Source: DASTBU01 sp035711845 (GTDB lineage Bacteria; Acidobacteriota; Vicinamibacteria; Vicinamibacterales; 2-12-FULL-66-21). From it: a stretch of DNA of 40,604 bases. Below, one piece after another: positions 1 through 9,056 of the stretch. The position numbers and the translations under genes are program-made. The stretch's first letter is position 1; each line of letters opens with the position of its first letter. The DNA is taken from NCBI GenBank assembly GCA_035711845.1, contig DASTBU010000013.1, positions 1 to 40,604 of the forward strand, given 5' to 3'. A model generated the notes under the pieces. That model saw only the letters and a program-made list of their open reading frames with translations. It made no database searches and was not told where the DNA came from.

Positions 1-41
1 TTGCTCAAAAGTATGTCAGGAGGCAATAAGAATCTCCCGTA

Positions 42-247
42 GTCCGTGGTCGTGGTCCGTGATCCGTGGCAACACGGACCGAGGACTCAGGGACCGAGGA
101 CCAGGGACCGAGGACCCAGGGACCGAGGACCAGGGACCGAGGACCCAGGGACCGAGGACCCAGGGACCGAGGACCCAGGGACCCAGGACCGAGGGACCCA
201 GGACCGAGGGACCAGGACTCAGGGACCGAGGACCAGGGACCGAGGGA
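42..247. repeat. Low-complexity repeat, GGGACCGAGGACCCA type
   Basis: The stretch begins with GTCCGTGG-type words and then runs as imperfect 12-15 bp units built from GGGACC, GAGGACC and CAGGACC, right up to the stop codon of the amidohydrolase gene at 248. All frames translate to Arg/Gly/Pro/Asp-rich low complexity, so no protein is called. Units are contiguous with no unique spacers, so it is not a CRISPR array. It is one of several spacers in this window filled with simple repeats. Confidence 0.85.
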
Positions 248-1597
248 CTATTTGTATCGAGTCCCCCGCTTGATCACAGCGTCCACGCGCTGGAGCAGCG
301 CGATGTGGCGCAGCACGTCGCCGCGGACGGCGATGATGTCGGCGTACTTGCCCGGCGTCACCGTCCCCACGTCCCGGTCGACCTTCATCGCCAGCGACGG
401 CCAGTAGGTCGCTGCGCGGATGGCGGTCATCGCGTCCACGCCAAGGATGTTCACCCAGGCGTCGAGCTCGTGCCAGGTGGACTGGCTGTGGAACTTCATC
501 GGGATGCCGCTGTCGGTCCCGATCAGCATCACGACGCCAGCCTCGCGCAGCTGGTGGAACTTGCGCGCGAGCGTCGGGCGGCGGGCAGGCGTCAGCTGGA
601 AGTACGGCAGGCGATCCGGATGCGCGATCGATTGCCTGATGTCGGCGATGATTTCCGGCGTCAGCCCCTCGTGCCAGGACGAGTTGTCGAGCGCCTCGGG
701 GTTGTCGCGAAGGTATTCGTAGTTCAGCAGCCCTTCGATGGTCGGCGTCCAGAAGAGCGGGCCGCGCGCCATGTTCGCCGTCCGCTCGCGGATGGCCGCG
801 ATGATGTCCGCCGGATACTCCGGCGCGCTCGACAAGCCGGTGTGCTCGAAGTTGTCGACGCCGGCGGCGAGGCCGCGGCGGATCTCCTCCGGCCGGTGCG
901 AATGCGCCACGACCGGCAGGCCGCGCGCATGCGCCTCGTCCACAACTGCGCGCACTTCGTCCATCGTCATCTGGTCCTGATCGATCAGCTTGACGACGTC
1001 GACGCCGGCGTCGGCCAGCTTGCGCACCTTGGCGCGGGCGTCGTCCACGCCGGACACGCCCCAGCGGAACAGCTCCGTGCCCGGATACGGCGCGTGCTGG
1101 ATGAACGGGCCCGACACGTAGACCGTGGATCCCGCGATCGCTCCCGCGTTGATCTTGTCGCGGACCGAGATGCTCGCCTCGAGCGGTGCGCCGAGGTCGC
1201 GCGCGCTCGTCACGCCGGCGAGCAGGAGCTGCTTGGCCGAGGCCGGCATGATCACCGGCTCGAACAGCGCGGGATACGTCTTGTCCCAGTGTGCGTAGTC
1301 GCTGTGGCCGTTGATCATCAGGTGCACGTGCATGTCCCACAGCCCGGGGAGCACGCTCATGCCGTCGGTCGAGATGACCTCCGCGCCGGCAGGCACCTGC
1401 AGCGAGCCGACCTGGCCGACGGCCGTGATCCGCTCCCCTTCGATCAGGATCACGCTGTTACGAATGGGAGGACCACCGAAGCCGTCGATCAACGTGCCGC
1501 CGACGAGGGCCTTGCTGGCAGCGGGCCGTTGAGCGGCCAGCGCGGCGCAGGCGAGAATGGCGGCGATGAATCCCTTGAGCAGCCTCGCCATCTTCAT
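248..1597 (-). CDS. Secreted amidohydrolase family protein (imidazolonepropionase/prolidase-like)
   Basis: The protein of about 449 residues opens with a signal peptide (basic MKMARLLKG, then a hydrophobic stretch ending near ALAAQ). It shows the amidohydrolase pattern: a small beta domain with LIDGFGG, the metal-binding DMHVHL (His at about 90 and 92), the later histidines VAHSH and FEHTG, and the catalytic Asp in LIGTDSG. Secreted members of this family hydrolyse cyclic amides or Xaa-Pro-type dipeptides, but the substrate cannot be told here. The ATG at 1597 shares one base with the SPFH gene's TGA. A GTG three bases upstream would give a 4-nt overlap. Either way it looks translationally coupled as the last gene of the nfeD-SPFH operon. 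Confidence 0.88.
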   Translation of the reverse strand: MKMARLLKGFIAAILACAALAAQRPAASKALVGGTLIDGFGGPPIRNSVILIEGERITAVGQVGSLQVPAGAEVISTDGMSVLPGLWDMHVHLMINGHSDYAHWDKTYPALFEPVIMPASAKQLLLAGVTSARDLGAPLEASISVRDKINAGAIAGSTVYVSGPFIQHAPYPGTELFRWGVSGVDDARAKVRKLADAGVDVVKLIDQDQMTMDEVRAVVDEAHARGLPVVAHSHRPEEIRRGLAAGVDNFEHTGLSSAPEYPADIIAAIRERTANMARGPLFWTPTIEGLLNYEYLRDNPEALDNSSWHEGLTPEIIADIRQSIAHPDRLPYFQLTPARRPTLARKFHQLREAGVVMLIGTDSGIPMKFHSQSTWHELDAWVNILGVDAMTAIRAATYWPSLAMKVDRDVGTVTPGKYADIIAVRGDVLRHIALLQRVDAVIKRGTRYK

Positions 1598-2529
1598 CAC
1601 CCCCGCGGCGCCGGGGTCTCTCGACCGACGGCCTTCATAGCGAGCGCAATCATGGATCCGACGTCGGCGACGTTGGCGGGCAGCACGAGCGTGTTGCTCT
1701 CCTTGGCGAGCTCGCCGAACTGCGTGATGTACTGCTCGGCCACCCTGAGCTGGACAGCCTCGTAGCCACCCGGCAGCTTGATCGCTTCAGCCACGCGCCG
1801 TATGCCTTCGGCCGTGGCCGTGGCCACCGCCATAATCGCGGCAGCCTGCCCTTCCGCCTCGTTGATCTGCTGCTGTTTGCGGGCCTCCGACTGCTTGATT
1901 ACTTCCTGCTTCGCGCCATCGGCGGTGTTGATGGCGGCATCGCGTGCGCCTTCCGAGTTCAGGATCACAGCGCGCTTCTCTCGCTCGGCGCGCATCTGCT
2001 TCTCCATTGCGGCCAGGACGTCCTGCGGCGGTGTAATGTTCTTGATTTCGTACCGCAGGACCTTCACGCCCCACGATTCGGTCGCCTTGTCAAGCTCGCT
2101 GACCACCGCCGTGTTGATGTTCGTGCGTTCCTCGAACGTCTTGTCCAGATCGATCTTCCCGACCTCGCTACGCAGCGTCGTCTGCGCGAGCTGGCTGATC
2201 GCGAACATGTAGTCCGTGATGCCGTATGACGCGCGCTCGGGATTGAGCACCTTCAGATACAGGACGCCATCCACGCCGACCTGCACGTTGTCCCGCGTGA
2301 TGCACACCTGCGCCGGGATATCGACTGCGAGCTCCTTCAGCGTGTGACGGTATCGAATCGTGTCCACGAACGGCAACAGGATGTGGAACCCCGCGCCGAG
2401 CGTCGTCGAATACCGGCCGAGCCGTTCGACCACGTAGGCGCTCTGCTGCGGCACGACGATGGCGGTTTTGGCGATGATGATGAGGACGAGAACCGCCAGC
2501 ACGAAGAACACGATCAGTCCGCCGGTCAT
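1597..2529 (-). CDS. SPFH/band 7 protein, stomatin-like (QmcA/paraslipin type)
   Basis: The 310-residue protein has one N-terminal membrane segment (about 4-22). A band-7 domain follows, with VVPQQSAYVVERLGRYSTTL, the conserved DIPAQ and TRDNVQVGVDGV region, and ITPPQDVLAAMEKQMRAERE. A coiled coil rich in Ala, Glu and Gln (about 190-245) leads to a C-terminal tail. Proteins of this type form oligomeric membrane microdomain scaffolds. Its ATG overlaps the TGA of the upstream NfeD gene (ATGA, 2526-2529). NfeD next to a slipin is a classic conserved pair, which supports both calls. The family assignment is firm; a specific client is unknown. Confidence 0.95.
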   Translation of the reverse strand: MTGGLIVFFVLAVLVLIIIAKTAIVVPQQSAYVVERLGRYSTTLGAGFHILLPFVDTIRYRHTLKELAVDIPAQVCITRDNVQVGVDGVLYLKVLNPERASYGITDYMFAISQLAQTTLRSEVGKIDLDKTFEERTNINTAVVSELDKATESWGVKVLRYEIKNITPPQDVLAAMEKQMRAEREKRAVILNSEGARDAAINTADGAKQEVIKQSEARKQQQINEAEGQAAAIMAVATATAEGIRRVAEAIKLPGGYEAVQLRVAEQYITQFGELAKESNTLVLPANVADVGSMIALAMKAVGRETPAPRG

Positions 2530-2966
2530 GCGTCAGCTCCTTCGGGTTCGAGGAAAAGCATCAAGCGATCGACTTGGACCACTCTGCATCTCTGTCCGCG
2601 TGCCAGGACGGCCGAGTCCAGGTTCCGGGCGGACCAGACGGTGCCGCGCAGCTCCGCGCGGCCAACCGCGCCGGGCGCGATATCCTCCTGAGGAATCGCG
2701 ATGTCGCCGACAGGCGAATCGCGGTCTGCCGGCGAGTCGGGCTGCATCAAGCGAAGCAGCGGCGCGCGAAAGAACAACAACGCGCCAACGGAGATGAGGG
2801 AGAACAGCATCAGCTGAAACCAGATCGGACCGGCGAGGTCGAAGAGGTGCAGCCCGCTGATCACGATGGCGGCAACGCCGAAGAAAATCACGTAGAAACC
2901 GCCGGAGGCGGCCATCTCGAGGAGGACGAGGATCAGTCCGAGGACGAGCCAGTGCCACCAGGACAT
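2526..2966 (-). CDS. NfeD-like membrane protein, partner of the SPFH protein
   Basis: The 146-residue protein starts MSWWHWLVLG. It has two or three hydrophobic segments in the first 75 residues (including LEMAASGGFYVIFFG), then a soluble C-terminal domain consistent with the NfeD OB fold (GAVGRAELRGTVWSAR, ending VDRLMLFLEP). This is the short, protease-free form. An in-frame start further upstream (3062) would add 32 residues before the membrane segment and would run into the divergent gene, so the ATG at 2966 is preferred. There is no Shine-Dalgarno sequence, but TACAAT lies nine bases upstream, so the message may be leaderless. NfeD proteins are thought to act with the adjacent slipin in membrane organisation. 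Confidence 0.92.
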   Translation of the reverse strand: MSWWHWLVLGLILVLLEMAASGGFYVIFFGVAAIVISGLHLFDLAGPIWFQLMLFSLISVGALLFFRAPLLRLMQPDSPADRDSPVGDIAIPQEDIAPGAVGRAELRGTVWSARNLDSAVLARGQRCRVVQVDRLMLFLEPEGADA

Positions 2967-2975
2967 CGGGTCGAG

Positions 2976-2981
2976 ATTGTA
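2976..2981 (-). promoter_or_regulatory. Candidate -10 box (TACAAT) for the nfeD operon, leaderless type
   Basis: On the minus strand TACAAT ends nine bases before the NfeD ATG, with no ribosome-binding site between. A TANNNT box this close to a start codon is the usual sign of a leaderless transcript. No clear -35 element is visible. Confidence 0.5.
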
Positions 2982-3037
2982 ACAGGGACTGGCCTTGGAG
3001 GCCCGAATCCACGGGCGACGTTCACGGCCGGCTCCGA

Positions 3038-3043
3038 TACAAT
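3038..3043 (+). promoter_or_regulatory. Candidate -10 box (TACAAT) for the alpha/beta hydrolase gene, leaderless type
   Basis: TACAAT ends five bases before the ATG at 3049 and there is no Shine-Dalgarno sequence. Together with the nfeD box it makes the 82-bp divergent spacer a two-way promoter region. Confidence 0.5.
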
Positions 3044-3048
3044 TCGCC

Positions 3049-3960
3049 ATGCTTCGAGCCACGCGCTGGCCGGGCGGCTGCCTCCTCGCTGTTTTCCTGT
3101 GCGCGTCGGTCTTCGCGGCGCAGCGGCTGCGCCCCCGCGACGTGGACGGACTGTCGGCGCGCCCGGCAGACGCCCGGATCGCCTATGGCACGGACCCGCT
3201 CAACTACGGCGACCTCCGGCTCCCGAAGGGCCGTGGCCCCTTTCCGGTCGCGATTGTCCTCCATGGCGGCTGCTGGATCTCGAAGTTCGCCACGCTCCAG
3301 AACACCGCGGCGCTCTCGGATGCCCTGCGGGAGGCAGGCGTGGCGACATGGAACGTGGAGTACCGAAGGCTGGATCAGCCAGGTGGGGGCTGGCCCGGAA
3401 CGTTTCTGGATGTGGCCGGCGCTGCAGATTACGTCCGCACGCTGGCGAAGGAACATTCGCTGGATCTGAACCGTGTGGTAGCGGTGGGCCATTCCGCCGG
3501 CGCCCACCTCGGGTTATGGCTGGCCGCCCGTCATCGCCTGGATGCCGACAGCGAACTTCGGCGAGAGAACCCGCTGAGGCTCGCCGGTGCCGTGGCGCTC
3601 GGCGGCCCGGGCGACCTCCGCGACTTCACGACGTACGCGGCCTCAATCTGTGGCTCGCCCGTCATCGAGCAGCTGCTGGGAGGCCCGCCGGCGTCCGTGC
3701 CGCGGCGCTACGCGCAGAGCTCGCCGGCGGAACTGCTGCCACTCGGAACCAGGCAAGTGCTGATTGTCGGCGAACACGATGGCGTGATGCCGCCCGCCTC
3801 CCGCGACCGCTACGTCGCCGCCGCACGGAAGGCCGGCGACAGCGTCGATCTGGTCATCGTCCCCGACGCCGGACACTTCGAAGTAATCGCCCCCACGACG
3901 AGCGCCTGGCCCTTCGTGCGGGAGATCATTCTCGAGTTGGCCCGCCGCACACGGCCCTAA
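3049..3960 (+). CDS. Secreted alpha/beta hydrolase (carboxylesterase/kynurenine formamidase-like)
   Basis: The 303-residue protein starts with a signal peptide (basic start, then GGCLLAVFLCASVFAAQ). The hydrolase fold shows an HGG oxyanion motif (HGGCW, 72-76), the nucleophile elbow GHSAG with Ser149, an acid in GEHDG (Asp244) and the catalytic His in DAGHFEVI (His276). All triad residues are therefore present. Relatives include BD-FAE-type esterases and kynurenine formamidases; the substrate is unknown. The ATG at 3049 is chosen because it opens directly on the signal peptide and has a -10-like box just upstream. The gene is divergent from the NfeD operon and convergent with msrA. Confidence 0.9.
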   Translation: MLRATRWPGGCLLAVFLCASVFAAQRLRPRDVDGLSARPADARIAYGTDPLNYGDLRLPKGRGPFPVAIVLHGGCWISKFATLQNTAALSDALREAGVATWNVEYRRLDQPGGGWPGTFLDVAGAADYVRTLAKEHSLDLNRVVAVGHSAGAHLGLWLAARHRLDADSELRRENPLRLAGAVALGGPGDLRDFTTYAASICGSPVIEQLLGGPPASVPRRYAQSSPAELLPLGTRQVLIVGEHDGVMPPASRDRYVAAARKAGDSVDLVIVPDAGHFEVIAPTTSAWPFVREIILELARRTRP

Positions 3961-4048
3961 CCACTTCGCACCCTGCACGCGCACGTGCATATCGCACACA
4001 TGTCGCACGTGACAAGTAGCACGTGGCACGCCGCACGTGGCACGTGAT
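3961..4048. repeat. GCACGTG-type simple repeat between convergent genes
   Basis: The spacer between the hydrolase (plus) and msrA (minus) is built from GCACGTGG, GCACGC and similar words. Bases 4005-4023 (GCACGTGACAAGTAGCACG) recur in inverted orientation at 13745-13763, in another convergent spacer. The many CACGTG palindromes could fold and help end transcription from both sides. Confidence 0.75.
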
Positions 4049-4702
<654 letters not shown>

Positions 4703-4781
4703 GGAATGAACCCCGTTCGACTATTGGGCATTCCCATCTCAACGCTCGCCTGAGCCAGCCAGCCGGCGGACGGCGGGTTTT

Positions 4782-5873
4782 TCACTCCTGCGTCATCAGG
4801 ATCACCACCAGCACGATCACGGCAAGCAGCACGAGCAGCGCGATCTTCCAGAAGCTCTTCGGATATTCCCCGGACATCTTCCCCGTGTACCCGTTCACCA
4901 CGACGTGATAGGGCCTGGCGTGGAAGTCGTAGGTGAGCAGCCAGATCGGAACGAGGACGTGCTTGAAGGTGCGTCCGGAAAACGTTGGATGGATCTGCAG
5001 GTTCCGGTGCGTATCGCCGGGAACCTCCGCCGCGCACATCTCGTACAACCGGCCCTTCATGGCTTCCTGGGAGGCCTGTGCAGCATCGACGAGAACGATC
5101 TGATAGTGCTCCACAACGAAACCTGAAAGATAGGCAGTATCGTAGGGGACCAGTTCCTGAGTCGGAAACGGCTCCACGGCGGCGAGCAGCGCATGGGAGA
5201 CGCCCTGCGTACCGGGGATCGGCTGGTCGTCGAAAAAATGCCGGACCTCGCCTGAAGCCGGCTCCCAGCGCACGTGACGGACCTGTCGAGTCTGCTGGCG
5301 GCCCTGGTTGTTGCGATAGGTTTCGGTCGTGTAGTAATAGTGGCCGGCGTCGGCCGTCCAGGGGCAGACGGCGTGCGCGTCGAAGGTCCAGTACGGAATA
5401 TAGACGCCGCGTACGCGATCGACGAGCGCGCGGCTCTCGAGCTTGCCCGGCGCGAACCATCTGCTCGCGTACCACCGGCGGATCTGTTCGCGGACCTGCC
5501 CCTCGGTGACCTTGAAGGGGAGGAGGCTCTGGGGACGGATGGGTGCCTTGAGCTCCTGATAATCGACGAGGGCCGGCGACCCGCAGAAGTCGCAGTGCTG
5601 GCCCACGCGTTCCGGATCGAACACGGAAACGGCCTTGCAGCTCTGGCACTGCACGGTGCGCTTTTCCGCCGCCCAGCCCCGCTGCTCGTCCGGCAGCTCG
5701 CGAAGCGTTTTGACGAGGTCGATCTCGTCGATCGCGCCGGTGGCGGCGTCGATCTCGAAGGGCGCGCTGGTGCCGCAGAACGGGCATACGAGCAACTGCT
5801 TGCCCGGATTCCATTCCGCCTGCGCGCCACAGGCCGCGCAAGGAAACTTCTGGAGCGCGGTCAGGTCGGCCAT
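4782..5873 (-). CDS. Zinc-ribbon membrane-anchored protein of unknown function, partner of the SPFH-HTH protein
   Basis: The 363-residue protein has two zinc ribbons: CAAC (Cys12/15) with CPFC (30/33), and CQSC (76/79) with CDFC (94/97). A central domain of unknown function follows, rich in Tyr and Trp (RVRGVYIPYWTFDAHA, PIWLLTYDF). One C-terminal membrane segment (about 340-358) ends the chain, so most of it should face the cytoplasm. Similar proteins are often mislabelled as helicase or PriA-like because of the ribbons; no helicase motif is present. It lies 31 bp after the SPFH gene, and the pair probably works together. A quality-control role is a guess from the ribbons and the SPFH scaffold. 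Confidence 0.88.
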   Translation of the reverse strand: MADLTALQKFPCAACGAQAEWNPGKQLLVCPFCGTSAPFEIDAATGAIDEIDLVKTLRELPDEQRGWAAEKRTVQCQSCKAVSVFDPERVGQHCDFCGSPALVDYQELKAPIRPQSLLPFKVTEGQVREQIRRWYASRWFAPGKLESRALVDRVRGVYIPYWTFDAHAVCPWTADAGHYYYTTETYRNNQGRQQTRQVRHVRWEPASGEVRHFFDDQPIPGTQGVSHALLAAVEPFPTQELVPYDTAYLSGFVVEHYQIVLVDAAQASQEAMKGRLYEMCAAEVPGDTHRNLQIHPTFSGRTFKHVLVPIWLLTYDFHARPYHVVVNGYTGKMSGEYPKSFWKIALLVLLAVIVLVVILMTQE

Positions 5874-5904
5874 CGCGACGTCAGATACCGCCAGGGTGCC
5901 GCGA

Positions 5905-6951
5905 CTATCGCGCCAGGTAGTCGTCGAGCGCGCTGCGTTTGATGCGGTACGACGCGCCGATCTTCTTCGCCGGCAGCTCTCCGGATTCGATGATGGTCAT
6001 CACGTCGGACTCGGGCACGCCCAGCGTCTTCGCGACGTCGGCCGGCGCGAGCAGATCCGGCAGCGTGACGGCAGCATGCGCGGCCGTCGCCGCCGCGCCG
6101 GCGGGCATCCCCTGCTGCTGCATGATCTGCTGCGCAATCGACAAGCCCACGGCCAGCTCCGTCGCGACGCCGCCCGACGAACCACCCTTCTCCATGCCCT
6201 GCGCCATCTGGAACTTGACGTAGTCGTTCAGGTTGCCCACGGCCGCCATGCTCGACCGCTTGTCGATCGCCTGCTCGACCTCGGGCGGCACCGAGACGTT
6301 TTCGACGACGAAGGTCGCCACCTCGAGGCCATACTTCGCCGTGACGGCAGGGTTGATGAGCGGAAGGAGCGCCTCGCCGAGCTCGGCGTAGCGGCTCGCG
6401 ACGTCGAACACCGGAATCTGCGCCGATGCGAGCGAGTCGGCAAAGATGCTGACGATCCGCGACCTCATCGTCTCGGCGAACTCGTCGAGCCGGAAGTTGT
6501 GGTCGGACCCGGCGACCTCCTTCAGGAACAGGCGCGGATCGACGATGCGGAAGTCGTAGGTGCCGAAGGCGCGCACGCGGACGATCCCGAGATCGTTGTC
6601 GCGCATCATCACCGGGTTGGCCGTACCCCACTTGTTGCCGGTGAAGAGGCGGGTGGTGAGGTAGTAGACGTCCGCCTTGAACGGCGAGTTGAATCCGTAC
6701 TTCCACGACTTCAGCCGCGTCAGGATCGGGATATTGTCGGTGGTCAGCGTGTGTTTGCCCGGCCCGAAGGTATCGCCGAACTCGCCGAGATACACGAACT
6801 GGACCTGCTGCGACTCCCGGACGATCAGCTGGGCCCCGTTCTTGATCGCCTTGTCGTTGTCGGGGAACCGGTACGACAGCGTATCGCGCGAGTCGTCCGT
6901 CCAGTCGATGATTTCGATCAGCTCGCCCTTGATGAAGTCCATCAGACCCAT
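5905..6951 (-). CDS. SPFH domain protein (YdjI-like) with C-terminal excisionase-type HTH
   Basis: The 348-residue protein belongs to the YdjI-like SPFH group, starting MGLMDFIKGELIEIIDWTD without a membrane segment. The SPFH core covers roughly 25-240 (including LIVRESQQVQFVYLG, VRAFGTYDFRIVDP and YGLEVATFVVENVSVPPEVE). A linker rich in Gly, Ala and Gln follows (about 250-295). The last 50 residues look like an excisionase/MerR-type winged HTH: LAPADVAKTLGVPESDVMTI, a wing at KKIGASYRIKRSALDDYL. B. subtilis YdjI ends instead in a zinc ribbon; here the ribbons are on the next protein. The HTH could bind DNA or act as a protein-docking module. It precedes the zinc-ribbon gene by 31 bp. Confidence 0.9.
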   Translation of the reverse strand: MGLMDFIKGELIEIIDWTDDSRDTLSYRFPDNDKAIKNGAQLIVRESQQVQFVYLGEFGDTFGPGKHTLTTDNIPILTRLKSWKYGFNSPFKADVYYLTTRLFTGNKWGTANPVMMRDNDLGIVRVRAFGTYDFRIVDPRLFLKEVAGSDHNFRLDEFAETMRSRIVSIFADSLASAQIPVFDVASRYAELGEALLPLINPAVTAKYGLEVATFVVENVSVPPEVEQAIDKRSSMAAVGNLNDYVKFQMAQGMEKGGSSGGVATELAVGLSIAQQIMQQQGMPAGAAATAAHAAVTLPDLLAPADVAKTLGVPESDVMTIIESGELPAKKIGASYRIKRSALDDYLAR

Positions 6952-7063
6952 GATTCACTCCGGGAAGAGACGCGTCGTGCGCGGACCCATCATTCTAGAC
7001 CGCCCGGCACCTGCGTGGCCGCCTGCCCCCATGCCCCCGTGCTGAGGGCGCGCCGTGGCTCTG

Positions 7064-7480
7064 CTACCCCCGTGTCGCCGGTTCGAAGGTCAGCGCGACA
7101 CCGTTGATGCAGTAGCGCACTCCGGTTGGAGGCGGACCATCCTCGAAGACGTGACCCAGGTGGCCGCCGCATCGGCTGCAGTGGACTTCGGTGCGCGTCA
7201 TGAAATGGCTTCGGTCGATCGTCGTGCCGACCGATCCTTCGAGCGGGGCAAAGAAACTCGGCCATCCGGTTCCGCTCTCGAACTTCCGGTCCGCCACGAA
7301 GAGCGGTTGGCCGCATCCGGCGCAGCTGAACGTCCCCGCGCGCTTCTCCTGCAGCAACGCACACGAACCGGGCCGCTCCGTCGCGTGCCGGCGCAGGACC
7401 TGGTACTGCTCCGGTGTGAGGAGGCGCTGCCACTCCTCGTCGGTTTTCGTCACTTCGAACTGATCTGTTTTCTGGGTCAT
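7064..7480 (-). CDS. msrB: Peptide methionine-R-sulfoxide reductase MsrB
   Basis: The 138-residue protein has all MsrB marks: SCAGCG and HCSRCGGHLGHVF (zinc ligands Cys53, 56, 101, 104), KFESGTGWPSF, and the catalytic Cys124 in RYCINGVAL, where most relatives have RYCINS. It reduces the R epimer of methionine sulfoxide and complements MsrA, which lies three genes downstream on the same strand. No signal peptide is seen. The ATG at 7480 follows the AsmA-like gene's stop by 31 bp. Confidence 0.97.
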   Translation of the reverse strand: MTQKTDQFEVTKTDEEWQRLLTPEQYQVLRRHATERPGSCALLQEKRAGTFSCAGCGQPLFVADRKFESGTGWPSFFAPLEGSVGTTIDRSHFMTRTEVHCSRCGGHLGHVFEDGPPPTGVRYCINGVALTFEPATRG

Positions 7481-7511
7481 GGTGTTGTAGTGGTGACGGA
7501 CGGTTGGGCGC

Positions 7512-9056
7512 TCACTTCGGCGTGAGCGCCTTCATCACGTCCAGGCCGAATTTCGGCTCCTTGCGTGTCCCTCGTACCTTGATCGGCAGCACCGCGCCGG
7601 CCTTGCCCTCCTTGAAGAACGGATCGACAACCTTCAGGAAGATCGACTTGACGCCGCCGCCAGCCGCTTCAGAGATCGTCGCCTGCATTCGCAGCGTACC
7701 GTCGAAGGCGATCGCCTCGCTTCTCAGCCCGTACGTTCCGCGCAGGCTCACCGTCGCGCCGGGTACGGCAAAGCGCAGATCCGAAAACGAGATTACGCCC
7801 TCCTGCAGCCTGAATCGTCCGTTCAGCCCCGAGATGATGTTGTCGGCGCCGCTCGTGGGCTTCTCGCCGCGGGCGCGCCGGCTCATCCCGGTCAGCTTGG
7901 TCTGAACGTCGCGGTTGGTGAACCGCGCGTCGACGTCGAACTTCCCGGCGAGCCGGAGGCGCTCGATGACGTCCCCTTCGCCCGGCGGCAGGGTGAAGTC
8001 GGTATGCAGCGCCACGTCGCCGATCATGATCGGCGTCTCGGACTTCACGGCCATACGAAGCAGATCCTCGATCCGGCCCTCCTCGATCTCGACCCGCAGC
8101 TTCACCGTCCGTCCCTTCACACCGGGCGTGCCCGTCACGGCGCCTTGCGCGTGGAGCGACGTGTCGAGAAAGGTCGCGAAGACGTCATTGAGGTAGGTGT
8201 CGCCATCCGTGCCGTCGACCACTGCCTGGAACCGCGTCTCGAGCGGTACCGGCTGGCCGGAGACATCGACCCGGAAGTCGGGCGTCCGGGTTTCCCCTTT
8301 CACGGCAATCTTTTCGAGCTGACCGGCGAATTCCCCTGTTGACTCCAGGATGCCGCCGACACCTTTGATCGTGGACAGATCGGCCTTCGCGAACGTGTAG
8401 TTGCCGGTGAGCGGCGTCAGACCAGGATTGTGCTTCTGCCAGGGGCCGAACTCGCCCTCGGTGTGGATCGTCCCCCTGGGGACGGGGTTGGTGAGCTCGG
8501 CCTGGAACGGCATCCTCTCCGCGATGCCGAGCGACTGCATCTCCAGACGGTGAATCCTGAAGAGCCGCGGCTCCTTGCCTTCGCGCCGAGGGATGATTCG
8601 CAGCTCCGCATCGTCCGCGCGGAGCCGTGCGATCACGAACGGCGACTCCTGGCGCTCCGCTGGTGGAGGGGCGTCGGACGTCCCCTTCGCATCGATCCCT
8701 CCCGGCGGGATGTTGATTTGAAGACCCGTGAGGTTGACGAGACCGAATCGCCGGGGCCGGCTCAACAGGCCGAGCAGTCCGCCTTCGACCGAGAAGGTCC
8801 CGATGCTGACGAGCGGGGGGACATCGCGGCGGCCGCCGAGGCGTACGACGAGCCCCTCGCCACGAATGCTCACGGTCGGAAAGGTATCCACGCTGAACGC
8901 GGCCAGCTCGATCTCGCTCTGGAGACGCTCGGCGAGCTGTTCGGTCACGAGGCGCCGAAGCGTCTCGGTCCGGGACCCGAGAGCCACGGCTATCCACAGC
9001 ACGACGAGAAGGCCACCGACCGCAAGGAAGACCCATCGGACGACTTTCAAACTCAT
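7512..9056 (-). CDS. AsmA-like membrane-anchored protein
   Basis: The 514-residue protein has one N-terminal membrane segment (about 6-26, VRWVFLAVGGLLVVLWIAVA). A long beta-rich periplasmic region follows, with AsmA features: LRRLVTEQLAERLQSEIELA, repeated LVNLTGLQINIP-type strands, and a C-terminal GVISFSDLRFAVPGATVSLR. AsmA/TamB-type proteins are linked to lipid transfer and outer-membrane assembly in the envelope. It is shorter than E. coli AsmA (about 617 residues) but complete in layout. Its ATG overlaps the TGA of the FAD-subunit gene (ATGA, 9053-9056), so translation appears coupled to the molybdenum hydroxylase genes, an unexpected neighbour. Confidence 0.82.
   Translation of the reverse strand: MSLKVVRWVFLAVGGLLVVLWIAVALGSRTETLRRLVTEQLAERLQSEIELAAFSVDTFPTVSIRGEGLVVRLGGRRDVPPLVSIGTFSVEGGLLGLLSRPRRFGLVNLTGLQINIPPGGIDAKGTSDAPPPAERQESPFVIARLRADDAELRIIPRREGKEPRLFRIHRLEMQSLGIAERMPFQAELTNPVPRGTIHTEGEFGPWQKHNPGLTPLTGNYTFAKADLSTIKGVGGILESTGEFAGQLEKIAVKGETRTPDFRVDVSGQPVPLETRFQAVVDGTDGDTYLNDVFATFLDTSLHAQGAVTGTPGVKGRTVKLRVEIEEGRIEDLLRMAVKSETPIMIGDVALHTDFTLPPGEGDVIERLRLAGKFDVDARFTNRDVQTKLTGMSRRARGEKPTSGADNIISGLNGRFRLQEGVISFSDLRFAVPGATVSLRGTYGLRSEAIAFDGTLRMQATISEAAGGGVKSIFLKVVDPFFKEGKAGAVLPIKVRGTRKEPKFGLDVMKALTPK

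Noticed and set aside
42..247. Possible CRISPR array
   Set aside because: Units are contiguous, 12-15 bp and imperfect, with no unique spacers and no cas genes nearby.
59..1765. Long open frame on the plus strand across the amidohydrolase and SPFH genes
   Set aside because: It is antisense to two well-supported genes, begins in low-complexity repeat and has an Arg/His/Asp-rich composition typical of shadow frames in GC-rich DNA.
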